Assembly (NCBI GenBank): GCA_022606135.1
Contig: JABYQN010000002.1
Location: 1,922,001-1,986,000 of the forward strand
Length of the DNA: 64,000 nt
Direction: 5' to 3'
Source: Fomes fomentarius
Taxonomy: Eukaryota; Basidiomycota; Agaricomycetes; Polyporales; Polyporaceae
In this document: one piece after another, positions 43,001 through 55,007 of the stretch
How the letters are laid out: each line of letters starts with the position of its first letter
Position numbering within the stretch: the first letter of the stretch is position 1
The notes under the pieces: model-generated
Told to the model about the DNA's origin: nothing
What the model saw: only the letters and a program-made list of their open reading frames with translations
Databases searched by the model: none
Program-made: the position numbers and the translations under genes

Positions 43001-45663
43001 GATAACCATGACGGCTGAGTATGGCCAGGGAGACACGGTCGGCGAACTGGACGTCATAACGAGCTCTCCGCGGAGGAATACTCTCCACGCAATTCGTGAT
43101 ACTGAGCTGATCCGCATGCCTCAGACCTTGTTCAATGCCATCTCGTCCCGGTATGTCTCCCGCCAGCGTATTCCTGTGTGCTTGTCCTGACTGTACATTG
43201 CAGCAACCCACAGACCACAGCTCAGTACGTTGTATGAGCGTTACTACGGTCCACCTCTCTGACATGCGCTACAGGTTACTTCGTATGATCGCCTCTCGCG
43301 TTCGCACGGAGCTCGACACATCGCACAAGAGCCTCACAGTCGAGCACGCACGCGGCAACATCAACCTAAAGAATGTCGCCGTACTTCCCGTGTCCCGCAG
43401 CATCCCTGTCGACGCGTTCTCCCGCAAGCTGCATGCAGCGCTCGAGGGCATCGGTGCACCGACAGCGTACCTCAACCAGGCATCGGTCTCGGACCATCTG
43501 GGACGGCACGCCTTCACAAGAATGGGTAAGCTCAAGGCCGCGGGGTGGTTAGCGGAGCAGGAGCAGAAGTATCGGATTGTGCTCTATATCGCAGATTCGG
43601 CTGTGAGCAGCTCGTGGACGCAGACTTGCATACGGCAGGTACGACTTCTGTCCAATGGTATATGTGAAACAGGCAGCTGAGTATGTTGATAGGCGGACTG
43701 TGTCATGGTCGTCGGAATGGGTGATGATCCGAGCATAGGGGAATATGAGCGGCTGTTGTTATCGCTGAAGACAACGGCGAGGAAGGAGCTTGTGCTACTC
43801 CATCCTGACAGATCCGTTGTGCCAGGGTCAACGAGAGAGTGGCTGAAGGTGATGTCCGATTCTCATGTAGTGGGGTCAACGTACTGATGGTAGTCTAGTT
43901 CCGGCCATGGGTTCACCAACATATCCACGTCGAACTACCAGTACGTGTGGAGTGAACGTGAGTCACGGGAGCTACCTCACTGATCTATCACCAGGGTCTC
44001 AATCCGACAGTCGCTAGGACTCCCCCACCTCAACAGGATCCTGCCGCCGTCATCGCATTGAAGAAAATGAAGGACCGCTTCCAGAGCGAGATTCAGAGGT
44101 ACCGCGGGACCCGTGCCAACCCTCGACCGCAACGGCCCCCACACATGAGCGACTTTGCAAGGCTAGCGAGAAGAATCTGCGGGAAATCGATAGGAGTTGT
44201 CCTCGGCGGCGGTGGTGCTCGCGGGATCTCACATCTGGTATGTCGTGCGATCTTTGTGCCGGACGCGCATGCTGATGTTGCTGCAGGGCGTCCTTCGTGC
44301 TCTAGAAGAGTACGGAATTCCCGTAGACCACGTTGGCGGTCAGTACCCGTAACTTCTCGCACTGCAGTGCGTACTCACGCGCGTACAGGTACCAGCATCG
44401 GAGCCTTGATTGGTGGGCTCTACGCTCGGGAAGGAGACCTCATCTCCAGCTCGGGACGGGCGAAGCAGTTCAGTGCAAGGATGGGAAACATCTGGCGGAT
44501 GTTGTCCGATGTCACCTACCCTATCGTTGCGTATACCACGGTCCGTGCTCCTCCGCAAGATGGTTGGTTACGTATGCTGACGGTGCGTCCTAGGGTCACG
44601 AGTTCAACCGCTCAATTTACAAGGTTTGTCGTCACACGTGTTACCGGAGCGCGCAATGACTTTGTGTGTATGATTCTAGGCGTTCTATGATTTGCACATT
44701 GAGGACATGTGGCTGCCGTTCTTCTGCAACTCTACCAATCTCAATCCGTCACAAATGGAAATTCACGAAACGGGCTACGCTTGGCGATTTATCCGTGCGT
44801 CTCGACTACTAACTTACTAGGGATAAGGAGCGCGAGCCTTACCATTGTTACATAGGCGCTTCAATGACATTGGTTGGCCTGCTGCCGCCAATTTGCGATA
44901 ATGGCAGGATGCTTGTCGATGGCGGATATAGTATGTGATAAGTTCCGTGCCCCGCCGATGGTCGCTAATACAGCTGTTCTTTAGTTGACAACCTTCCCGT
45001 AAGTCTGCTGCTGCACTGATTCTCTTTGGGCGCCGTTTACGACATTCCCTGCAGGTTTCCGCCATGATGACGATGGGCGCAAGCGCAGTAATCGCTTCCG
45101 ATGTCGGTTCGGTGAGCAGTCTTAGTACGCTATCGTGGCATAATCAATAATTCATGGAGCCATAGATCGATGACAATTCCCCTCGCAACTTTGGGGACTC
45201 GGTCTCAGGGGTGTGGTTGTTTATCAACCGCTGGAATCCGTTCTCGAACACACGCAACGTTCCCGCTATCACAGAACTACAGCAGCGTTTAGCCTAGTAA
45301 GTGAATTCTATGTACCATGCCTGACATCGCCTTGACACGCGGTCGCAGTGTTTCAAGTGTCAAGACCCTTGAAGAAGCAAAGACGACGAAGGGTTGTCTT
45401 TACATGCAGATGCCCGTGCAGGAGGTGCCCATCGTGCGTTCTGGACCCGTGAATTTTGACTCATGCCTCGTGTATCTCTGCAGTATGGTACCCTCCAGTT
45501 TGGTAAGTTCGAGGAGATACAGAAGAAAGGCTTCCATGCCGCCATGGATTTTCTCGAAAAGTTTGATGCAGAGGGGCTCCTCCCGTCAGCGTTCATCGGG
45601 GAGACTAGCAAACCCGCCACGAGCAGGACCAGGGGCCGAAGTGCCCGACGATACTCGATATGA
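40066..45663 (+). CDS. NTE1: NTE1 lysophospholipase / phosphatidylcholine phospholipase B
   Basis: ER-membrane patatin-type serine esterase that deacylates phosphatidylcholine to glycerophosphocholine. 23 exons: 40066-40150, 40206-40303, 40372-40605, 40665-41364, 41430-42275, 42331-42597, 42655-42813, 42862-43150, 43204-43224, 43275-43638, 43693-43848, 43899-43940, 43995-44237, 44287-44338, 44389-44540, 44594-44623, 44680-44794, 44856-44930, 44985-44998, 45055-45111, 45166-45296, 45349-45433 and 45484-45663; 1464 residues. N-terminal membrane segments ([49 protein letters not shown]), cyclic-nucleotide-binding folds, Ser-rich inserts, then the patatin core: [23 protein letters not shown] (GxSxG nucleophile) and DGGY (catalytic Asp). 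Intron 4 has a GC donor (AG|GCAAGT). Exon 22 could instead end at 45424 (GAG|GTGCCC). Confidence 0.95.
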
Positions 45664-46248
45664 TTGCTCTCATTTACAGACTCCGACACTTTTGGTGAGT
45701 CACATTCTCCGTACGTCCTTGGATGCCATAGCATGCTAATGTCGGCTCAGATGTAGCGTAGCCATCTATCCTCTTCGTCACGGACATATCGCACATATCG
45801 GATCAATTCATTATCTTCTCGAGTTACATGCTATCTCAATTGCCGCAATCTCGTATCCTTTCTGGCTGCAGCTCCTCTGCGATCGTCGTCGAGTGTTCTA
45901 ATCGGCTACACTTCTAGCCTTCCCACCTGGGAGGTCATGTGGACAGGCGGCTCAGGCAGAGAACGCGAGGAAGGCGTGGAGATGTTACAAGTGGCAGCTC
46001 CAGAGTCCCTGCAGGGTCTTCTGCTGTATAAGGTTTGCACGCTTTGGGGTGCTGACGCACCAGCTCTATACATTGTGAGAGCTTCTCCAGCATTGCCTCA
46101 GCCGAACTCGTCCTGCCTGGGAAAGGACATAGCCCAAGAAGCGTATGACCTGCCGCGGAGAGGGTGCTTCTGGGCGTATGGGCGCTGAGGGGTACACGAT
46201 ATAGATATCGCACCCAAGGCCGACGCCGTCCCAACTATCTCTCACTTT
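45664..46248. other. Intergenic, no feature seen
   Basis: 3' flank of NTE1 and leader of the dsRBD gene; possible non-coding 5' exon of the latter cannot be judged. Confidence 0.45.
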
Positions 46249-46656
46249 ATGGACCCTCCCCCTGAATACGCACCCAACATGATCGTTATACCTTCTTTCT
46301 TCAATCGTCCTGGAGGGCACATATTCAAAGAGCCTAGTCAATTGTGGGGCTACCTTCCCCAGCTCAACGAGTGGGCTCTCAGGCAACACGTCGTGCTCGA
46401 GTGGGATGTGGAACGTATAGGTGGGAAGGATCACATGCCCTTCTTCCGTGCTGTGCCCAAATGTAAGTCTCTGCAATCTTCGGACTCCTTTGCTAAGCAG
46501 CACATTCATCATCATCTAGACCAGGGTGAACGGTTGGACATGTTCGCGGCGGAGGGCTACAACAAGAAGGAGGCGAAGGAGAAAGCAGCTATGCTCATGG
46601 CGCACAGCGGACATTGCGTACGTCCTTATACATCATCATCCGAGGTGCGGAGGTAG
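46249..46656 (+). CDS. Small protein with one dsRNA-binding-like domain
   Basis: Exon 1 46249-46462, intron 46463-46519 (GTAAGT..CTAG), exon 2 46520-46656; 116 residues. After a Pro-rich start (MDPPPEYAPNM) the rest fits a double-stranded-RNA-binding motif: an N-terminal helix (YLPQLNEWALRQHV), a strand with VLEWDVERIGGKDHMPFF, the short strand RLDMFAAEGY, and the RNA-contacting helix start NKKEAKEKAAMLMA (dsRBM consensus SKKEAKQxAAxxAL). A last intron (GTACGT at 46618) could splice onto TGA and end the protein at SGHC. It is the only domain present, so it is a stand-alone dsRBD protein; known single-domain homologues bind RNA or act as partners, but nothing specific follows from the neighbours. 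Confidence 0.75.
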   Translation: MDPPPEYAPNMIVIPSFFNRPGGHIFKEPSQLWGYLPQLNEWALRQHVVLEWDVERIGGKDHMPFFRAVPKCKSLQSSDSFAKQHIHHHLDQGERLDMFAAEGYNKKEAKEKAAMLMAHSGHCVRPYTSSSEVRR

Positions 46657-47072
46657 CTGACTAGAACAGTGAGGCTCGACTATGCCATCCGCGCCGAGTC
46701 GTTAGTTTCTATGTGTTATCCAGCATGTGGCTCTAGCTAATTCTATCGCATAGAAACCCCTAGTCGTCATTGGACGCCATTCATTGTCATCACCACCATG
46801 GCTGCAGTTGAAACTGTTGCCCTTACGTTGTTGTTCTAATTTGTTATATGTGCCAATGTCCTATCGTAATTACTCTGTGCTCGCATAGTATGTCGGACAT
46901 CAACGTCGAGTTCCTTGTATTGCAGCGACAATCATGTATTTTATTGGCTTTGTGAGTCACCTATATTGAATCGAATGCTATATGTTTCCTGTGATTGTAT
47001 GTCATGTCGGCAAGGACTGAGTCTTTCAAGGTGCGGCTATTGTGGGCGCTACATAACGTGAAGCAGTAAATC
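46657..47072. other. Intergenic, no feature seen
   Basis: AT-rich 416 bp between the dsRBD gene and VPS33. Confidence 0.5.
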
Positions 47073-49904
47073 ATGAGCGCGCTTCAGTTGCCACAGACGC
47101 GCCGGTTGGCCCAGCCTCTTTCTCTCCTACCTGAGTTGCTAGCTGGATCAATCATCCACACCTTTACCATTGAAAGAGACCGCATGGCCGCACCATCTGC
47201 TCCACAATCCGAGGTCGCGGTGTCAAGGACCGAATCGAGCAGCGAAACCTTCCTTGATGTTTCCGTCCTTCGAGAGCTCGCGAGGAAAGCGCTTGTCGAC
47301 GCACTCAATTCCGTACGCATATCCCGTTATGGAGGCTAGTAGAGTCCAAGAAGCATGAAACTCTTCTAGATTAACGGTGCGAAGACGTTAGTGTTGGATC
47401 CCACATTGGCGGGGCCCCTGGGATTGGTGACCGAGGTCGCGTTGCTCAAGGTGTGTTGTGTTGATACTCTCACTTGGTTTATCTGACGGTGTGTAGCACC
47501 ATGGTGTAGACAAGATGTTCTGGCTGGAAACAGGCCCTCTGTCCGCCACGTCAACCAGTATCGTCTACCTATGTCGCCCTCTCATCAAGTGGATCAAGAT
47601 CGTAGCAGGTTTGGGCATTCTACGCCTCACAGTCTGTTCAGACCACTCACCTGTCGGAAGACCAGATCAAACGGCACGCACGGGAGTCCCAGAAGCATAC
47701 ATATACCCTGTTGCTAGTTCCGCGAACTTCCACGCTCGTTACTCGGATACTCGAAGAGGAGGGCGTGCTCGGTGATGTCACCATATCTTCCTATAACTTA
47801 CAGTTCATTCCACTCGCGGAGGACGTCATCTCCCTGGAAAATGACAACGCGTTTAAGGAGATATGGGTGGTGAGTGCGTGTGTATTTGTTCGTATCGCGT
47901 GCATGTCCTCACACTAGTTCAGGACGGAGATGAAACTATTGTCTACGACTCAATGCAGGCTCTTCTGACATTGGAGAAGTTGCATGGTCTGTTCCCCCGT
48001 ATCGTTGGTAAGGGCGATTATGCTGCAGTGCGTATGCACCGAATTGTCCATGCAGCGACTTAACTGAATATTCCTGTAGCGTCTTGCCAATCTCCTAACC
48101 CGCAACACTCCGACTGCGGGAAATGTGCCTGCGGAGGACCGTCTGAATGCTCCCTCGGAGATGATAGATTCCTTAATCGTCTTGGACCGACGCGTGGATA
48201 TGATTTCTCCTCTCCTCACGCAACTGACGTACCAGGGTCTCGTGGACGAATTGGTTGGCATCAAGAATTGTGCGTTCCGGGTCCTTTCTACAAGGGCAGC
48301 AACTGACGAGCGCTCACAGCACACGTAGAACTACCGGCTTCTCTCATCTCACCACCAGTAGATGCTTCTGCAGGTGCAGCATCTACGTCGGCATCACCCG
48401 CTCCAGCAGCCTCGTTGACGAAGGAGAAGAAGCGGAAGCACCATCTCACCACCACGACGGACTCCCTCTTAGCCGAGCTTCAGGACCTCAACTTCTCCGC
48501 AGTGGGCAAGAAGCTGAATCAAGTGGCGCGTAGGCTCGACGAAGATTATAAGGTTTGCGAAGTCTGCCGTCCTCTGACCGTTCGCTTGACCTGATGTGGC
48601 TCGCCAGCTCAGACACCAGGCGAAGACCGTAGCGCAACTGCGTGATTTTGTTGGCAAGCTGGGCGGGCTGCAGAACGAGCACCAGTCCCTTAGATTGCGT
48701 TAGTAGTCGTGTGTCTTGGAGACGCGACCGTACTGACCCCCGTAATTTTAGACACGGGCTTGTCGGAGATGCTTGTCCCTATGACGAGGACAGAAGAGTT
48801 CAACAAGTCGCTGGAGATCCAGCAGAGTGAGTTGAGGATAAATTAGAATCTTGCGATCCACTCAACTGCTTCGCTAGACTTGCTCGCGCTATATGACGTC
48901 AACGCGCAAATTACGGCCATAGAGGACATGATCGCCCAGGGCGCCGATATGCGGAACGTAGTGCGCCTGCTTTGTCTTGCGAGCATTGTGCTGGGCGGGG
49001 TGAAAGCCAAGTCGCTGGAGACCATCAAGCGTGAAATTCTTCAGGTGGGAAAACACGTACTGTTGTCGATTGCTCAACCCTGATTTTCGCAAATATATAG
49101 ACATATGGCTATAGCTACCTGCCTCTGCTCTTGTCACTGTCAGCACCACCGCTGTCTGTGCTGCTTCCTAACCCTCTTCCGCCCAATGCACCAGCATCTC
49201 TCGCCGATTCGAAATACCCCTACGCCAGCTTGCGAAAATCCCTACGGTTACTGATAGAGGAACCGGACCCATTGGAGGAGCTCGAGAACGACATCAGCTA
49301 TGTGTACTCTGGTTATGCACCGATCAGTGTGAGGCTTGTGCAATGCGTAGCGCAGAAAGGTGGGGTGCTCAGTAATCCGGCCACCGAGAAGGAGAAGAAA
49401 GGAGGTGATGGTAGTAGCTCGCGGAAAGCTGCGGCCACCACAATGGTTCAGGCTCATCCAATCGTTGGCTGGAAGGGATTCGAAGACGTCATGGCGTCTC
49501 TACCTGGCGAGACGGTCGACATCGTGCAGCGCGTACCAGGCACCCAGGATGGATCCGCACTACCACCAGTCTCAACCCTGAGTAAGTCGGTCGATAACCC
49601 CCGAACGCCACTTTCGCTGACATGCCTGGGCTCAGTGCTTCCAAGAGAACGTCAGACGACGACCGTGGTATTCTTCCTGGGCGGTTGTACCTACACGGAG
49701 ATTGCTGCGCTGCGCTGGGTTGGTCGGCAGAACAAAGGTTGGCGAGCGAATTCCTTTGTTAGCGTGTCGCTTGCGCTGACCGAGGGGCCGCTCCAATTAG
49801 GTCGCAAATTTTTGATAGCGACGACGGGAATCATTAGCGGCAACAGCATGGTAGACAGCATTGTGGGGACGGCGAGCGCTACGTCGAAAGAAGTGGGTCT
49901 GTAG
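47073..49904 (+). CDS. VPS33: VPS33, Sec1/Munc18-family subunit of HOPS/CORVET
   Basis: SM protein of the class C Vps core that guides SNARE assembly at vacuole and endosome membranes. Thirteen exons: 47073-47312, 47370-47450, 47497-47608, 47661-47869, 47923-48027, 48080-48269, 48320-48552, 48608-48698, 48752-48826, 48878-49044, 49101-49581, 49636-49737 and 49801-49904; 729 residues with all junctions in phase. Family signs: LARKALVDALNSINGAKTLVLD, HHGVDKMFWLE, YTLLLVPRTSTLVTRILEEEGV, DSLIVLDRRVDMISPLLTQLTYQGLVDE (the SM-family domain-1/2 signature), NHEHQSLRL-like segment, TTVVFFLGGCTYTEIAALRW and RKFLIATTGIISGNSMVD at the end, both near-diagnostic for Vps33. Ser/Ala- and Lys-rich inserts (about 330-365 and 600-625) are disordered. 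Confidence 0.95.
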
Positions 49905-50860
49905 CTTGTTATGGGGAGGTCCCCGAGAACGAGGAGATGGTTATATAAGACCTGGGATGAACGGCGCTCCGTCGACGTCGCCGTCTCGTCGCGATAGGGT
50001 GGAACTCTCGCCCTGAGTTCGCCAGTCCAGCTATGTATATCGAGCATCTCATTGCGGTTCTGAATACATCCTTGCTTCTGCACATCCCTGCAAGCGACCA
50101 CAGCGTGACATGACAAACAGAAATGAGTGTGCGCTGGCTGTAGGGACCCCGCAAAAGTCCGTGGGCTTCTCTCACACTGGGAAGAAGACGCCCGTTGTGT
50201 GGTTCGTGTTCGAGAGGGGAGTTCGGGACTCGGGAGTACTCAGCTGGCGCGTAGCGAGCGGACGGGTGCCTTTCTTACTTCCGCGCTGATCCTTCTCGTG
50301 TGTTATGTTCTCACCAGGAGCACGCTGAATTACCCAAAATTTGAGTTAGATCAAGAGGCGATATCTTAGGGTCACGGTCGAGTCTCATTATGTACACGTT
50401 CACGCGACCTGCGCGACCCCGAGTCTCCGTTCGGTGTTCCAAGCTAGCTGCAACTGGCCCTTCCTCTAGTTGAAGTGCGAGGAGGAAGAGAGGGGTGTCA
50501 ATACACGCTGAACGTGCACGGTTGGGACAGGTTTCTCGGAAGCGACGGGGAGAGTGTGGATCAACACAACAGTTGCCATATACAAACTGAGGAGTGGTCG
50601 GGGTCTTGTTCAGACTAACGGCGAAGTGCGATCGAAGCGCGTTACCGGACTAAGCCCCGCCAGAGTGCACGGTCCTCTGGGCTCTCTATAAAGCCCCTCA
50701 GCCAGAGTCTATGCGTCACCCTCCTCCTTTCCCCCTACCACAACCCTCGCCCTCCCAACTGCAGCCCTGCAGAAAACCCCCAATCCGTTGAGTTCAGAAG
50801 GTCAGCGCGCGCCCCGCGTTTTCCCGTGCATGTTGACAAATGTGTGTCCTTAGCAGCGTG
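49905..50860. other. Intergenic, promoter of the YABBY/HMG-like gene
   Basis: TATAAAG at 50687-50693, then a pyrimidine-rich leader and a likely 5' UTR intron (about 50800-50855, GTCAGC..CTTAG). The upstream 750 bp show nothing recognisable. Confidence 0.5.
50687..50693 (+). promoter_or_regulatory. TATA box
   Basis: TATAAAG 174 bp before the ATG at 50861, followed by a CT-rich leader. Confidence 0.55.
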
Positions 50861-51225
50861 ATGGTCGTTACCACCAAGACACAGACCGGCGGGGACGCCA
50901 CGAAGAAGGCTAAGACGACAAAGAGTGCGTGCACAACCTGCACGCGTGCAGCTGCATGTTCTGCACGGACTGCTGATGGTCTTGGGGCGCGTTGTCCACA
51001 GGGAAGACGAGCAGCGCGGGCGGCCGGAAGAAGCTCACCGATTTCAACAAGTTCATGCAGACCGAAGTCGCGCGGCTCAAACAGGAAAATCCCGACTTGC
51101 CGCATAAGGAGAGGTACGGAACCGGCTGTGAGGGTGTGATAGCGAGTCGGTGTTGGCTAATCGCGAATTCGGGAAGGTTCAAACAGGTCATCGATAATTG
51201 GAACAAGCAGAAGGAGAGCAAGTAG
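50861..51225 (+). CDS. Small YABBY/HMG-box-like protein
   Basis: Exons 50861-50924, 51002-51113 and 51177-51225; 74 residues. A Lys/Thr-rich N-terminal tail (KTQTGGDATKKAKTTKRK) precedes one conserved module: KKLTDFNKFMQTEVARLKQE, then NPDLPHKERFKQVIDNWNKQKE. The pattern FNKFM..E...LK...P...HKE.F......W is that of the C-terminal YABBY domain, itself HMG-box-like, found as a mini-protein throughout fungi. By family it is expected to be a small nuclear DNA-associated protein. The upstream TATA box, short exons and high Lys content fit a strongly expressed gene. Function in fungi is poorly known. Confidence 0.85.
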
Positions 51226-51889
51226 ACTCCACTGCTATTCCCTGTGCCCTGCGTTTTGCGACTCCTCCATGCGTTTGACCCGCTCCTCCGGTCCGGTAGT
51301 GTGCCCCTTGGTTTGATTGCATCTGTCTTTGCTTCAGGTTGCGATCGTGCCCCTTGCTTTGCGGCTCTCTGGCCCTACCCCCGCCATCTCTAGTTTTCTT
51401 GCTAGTCCGTTTTGATTCTACTGACATTGGATTGTCGACGATGCCGACTTGTAGGTCTGCTCCTTCCTCATGCAATGTGATGTACGATAACGTCGCGGTC
51501 GTTGTACTATACTTTCTATGCACACGCTCTTAATGCTCATTCTTCAATGCTTCGAAGTTCGACGACGGTGATGACTAACTGCCAGTTGACTGCTGTTGAG
51601 CGCGCCTTCTCATCATTGCGAGCGGATTAGCAGGCGTGGGAATATGGAGTATGTATTGTAGCAAGGCGCTTGTGTCGCCGTCACTCCGAGTGCCGTCAGG
51701 TCTAGAGAGCTAACCTGTCTTGACCAAACCCATCATGGTCTGGCTCCCATATTGCATTCCAACGACCGTCGACTAAACTTGTCGGCCTCTCAATCTTTCT
51801 CTTCTGTCTCTCTGTTGTCTCACCCTATTTTGTCTAAGTCGCCACATTGTATCTCTTATCTCATCGTCTTAGAATCGCAAGCTCTCGCC
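51226..51889. other. Intergenic / leader of the F-box gene
   Basis: 664 bp with no feature except a CT-rich leader from about 51770; the frame of the next gene is open upstream to 51752, but the ATG at 51890 is preferred. Confidence 0.5.
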
Positions 51890-54800
51890 ATGAGCCGGAC
51901 ACACGACATCGATAACGATGCGCCATTCTACCTCGAACTTGACTCTTATGAGCCGCTTAATGGCTCCCATCGCCTCGAGGGGTATGTGCGGGAGCCTCAA
52001 CAACCCTTTCCTCGCTCGCACGACTCGTCCTCGACACCCACCTTCCCCACCCGAGACCCTCCAATTGAAGACTCCTTGAAGCAATTCTCCATGCCTCACG
52101 CAGTCAGGAGCATGACCCCCACGCTCGGAGAGCTGGACGACGGCGTCCAGGATCAGTCCTCAAGCTCGTTGAAGGGCAAAAGCGTCTCCCAGCCTGTGGA
52201 CATACAGAGAAAGGAACCCAGCGACGTTGAGATCGACATCCTTCCAGTCGTTGGATCGTCTTTTTCCTCCGGTAACTACAACCTTTCCAACGCGTGGTCT
52301 ATGCCCTCCTCATCCTCGTCCGTGGATCCCTTCCACACCCCGTTCGTGCCGTACGACGATGCTGCAATCGCTGCAGATCCGCTGGGCGAGAATGTCGGCG
52401 AACCGTCGGGCTTCTCGGGAAAGGGCAAAGGGCGAGAGCGGCCGCCCGTGCTGCCTCCGCTGGTGTTCATGCCCACGGCGTTCGAGTATGGGAGCCCGGG
52501 GTGGTCGTTTGACATGTCTCCCCAGACCGCAGGCCCGTCTTCGTACGGCTCGGGATTTGCGTCCATGAGCGAGCCCGGATCGGCACAGAGCAATGATGTC
52601 ACTCCGCCGGTCTCCCCAGAGGTTTCAGCGCCTCTCGAACATGTCGCGACTCGTCGCAGGTCCCTCTCCAGTTTTTCCGTTCGTTCCACTCGCTCGCTCT
52701 CTGCGCTCTCTGCCAACAAGGTAAGGGTCAAGCTCACCGGCAGCAAGACTCCCGGGAACGTGGCGCGCAAGCTTCTCTTCAGGAAGAGGAGGGAGGACGC
52801 ATCCACAGACACCAATCCTACTCCTACAACGACTCCTACTGGGATCGTAGACTCGGACTTCCCAGGAAGAGTCGAGCTCGGGCGCGGAAGTTGTTTCTTA
52901 CCTTGGGCTCCGCCGCTCAAATCGTGCACGAGCCCGCCGGTGGGCACACTAGTAGATATCGACGTGGACTTGTCCTGCGGTCCCATAAACCCACTGTATC
53001 GTCCAGGTCCGCCGTCACAGGCCGCCATCTTGCGCGCAAAGGGCCGCTCGTATTCCTCTCCGTTCCCTTTGCCCACTTCTCCACTCGATGTCGTTCCTGT
53101 TACGCCCGCTGAGATTTCCGAGCCGATTCCGATCGACGTTCAGGACTACTTCGACGAATACCTTCCCAATGAACTGAAACTACATATACTTGCCTCCATT
53201 GTCGACCTCTACGCAGCCGAACATCTCCGTAACATATCGAGCGGGAAATGGACGGCAATTCTAGCCGGTAGAAGTCGCAACAAGTGGGTCGGAGTCGAGA
53301 AAGGTATCAGGGAACTCTTGAAGTTGAGCAGGGTTGGTATACGCGTCTTCCGTCTTGAGAAGAAGTTTGATAATCTTACGGCTGAATCAGGTTTCGAAGG
53401 CTTGGCAGAGCCTCGTCTATGACGGTCAGCTCTGGACGAAACTATCGAAGCTTCCTCCTAGCGTCCTCGCACGGCTTTCCGAATCCGCGGGTGGCTTCGT
53501 GCGAGCTATTGACTTCACGGGCCTGGCTGACCTTACTGCGGACGGACTCATGGAGATAACGGACAGCCTTTCAGTCGACCCGACTATTCCAAGTGGCTTG
53601 TCCTCCACTCGCATCACTACGCTCAACTTACAGGGCTGCACCGAGCTGTCCTCCCTGGCCTTGCATCACCTACTTGTCCGCTCACCTGCTCTCCAGACAC
53701 TCTGCGTCAAGGGTCTTGGCGCGGTCATCAACAATACGTGCGCCATTCTCTCTACGTATTGTCCGAACATCATCTCGCTTGATGTAAGTAGGTGTATCAA
53801 CCTTGACGGAGAGGGTATACGGACTATGGCTATGTCGGCACTAGACCGCGGCGACAAGCTGCGTCTCAAAGTGCTCCGACTGAACTGGCTAGGTCGCGTT
53901 ACCGACGACATGATGCACTGTCTGGGTAGGGCTGCGCCTGACCTGGAGGTCTTAGATCTCAGCTACGCGGCGCCCCTGCATAACTCCGCCATTGAGGCCT
54001 TCGTATCACTAACCGAAGATGAGGCGCAGTATGTCCAATCCGTCCAGCTCACGGCACGAGAGGCCGGTCGCGATCCCGCTGATCCAAATTGGTACTGGAA
54101 GCGGGTAACACGCCTGCGGCATCTCGCGTTCTCCTCGTGCATCCTGCTCACGGACCACGCATGTTCGCACCTCGCGCACGCCGTGCCAAGGCTCGAATTC
54201 CTGGAGCTCGCCGGCATCGGCGAGGACCTGCAGGATGGCGGCCTCGTGCGTCTTTTCAACACGACGCCGTACATCCGCCGGGTTGACCTAGAGGACGCGT
54301 GCGAGATCACAGACAGCGTCCTCGCCGCGTTGACACCGCGGCCTGACGAGAACGCGAACCCAGCTCGTCCACGGCGCGGCGCTCCTCCCCCTCCTCCGCA
54401 GCCGGGCCATGCCCTCGAACACCTCGTCATCTCGCATGCGGCGAACGTGACGAACGACGCGCTCCTGGCCCTCGTGCGCAACTGCACTCGTTTGCGCGTG
54501 CTGGAGGCGGACAACACGCGGATGAACAGCGCGGTCATGAAGGAGTTCGTGTACCTCTCGCGCCAGCGCAAGCTCGTGGACCCGTGTGTCGTCGCCATCG
54601 ACTGCCGGGGGATCAGCGAGCACGCGGTGAAGAGCGTGAGCGCGCACACGCGGCCGCGGCGGGGCTGGCGCGCATGGGAGGCGCGGGGGCTCAAATTCCT
54701 CGACGGGCGGGACGAGGAGAACCTGGGCGTGGGCCAGGACGAGTGCGACGAGACAAAGGTCGTGCTCAAGACGTTCTACTCGTGGCAGACGGTCGATGCC

Positions 54801-55007
54801 GTGCACGCTGCGAGGGAGAAGGAGAAGAAGAGGAAGAACGCGCGGCGCAGTGGGAATGGGTCGGCGAGCAGCGCGGCGAGCGAGGGCGATGGGGCATTTG
54901 CGGGCAGTCGGACGCGCTGGTGGGCCCCGAATGGACGTCGATCGGGCGCGGTGTCGCCCATTCACACTATTGGTCCGAACCCGGACCAGGGGTGTACTAT
55001 CATGTAA
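51890..55007 (+). CDS. F-box / leucine-rich-repeat protein with CaaX end
   Basis: Exons 51890-53332 and 53391-55007, one 58-bp GT-AG intron; 1019 residues. The first 400 residues are Ser/Pro-rich and disordered. An F-box starts near residue 423 (DYFDEYLPNELKLHILASIV, then LLKLSRVSKAWQSLVYDGQLW); about 35 residues (SSGKWTAILAGRSRNKW…) are inserted between its helices. Ten or more leucine-rich repeats of the SCF F-box type follow (ITTLNLQGCTELSSLALHHL, NIISLDVSRCINLDGEGI, VLRLNWLGRVTDDMMHCL, LEFLELAGIGEDLQDGG, RRVDLEDACEITDSVLAAL, LEHLVISHAANVTNDALLAL), so it should be a substrate receptor of an SCF ubiquitin ligase. The last four residues, CTIM, form a CaaX box, as in FBXL2/FBXL20, predicting prenylation and membrane attachment; Met favours farnesyl. 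Confidence 0.92.

Noticed and set aside
52276..53076. 266-codon minus frame within the F-box gene
   Set aside because: Shadow of a long Ser/Pro-rich exon; no splice or domain support.
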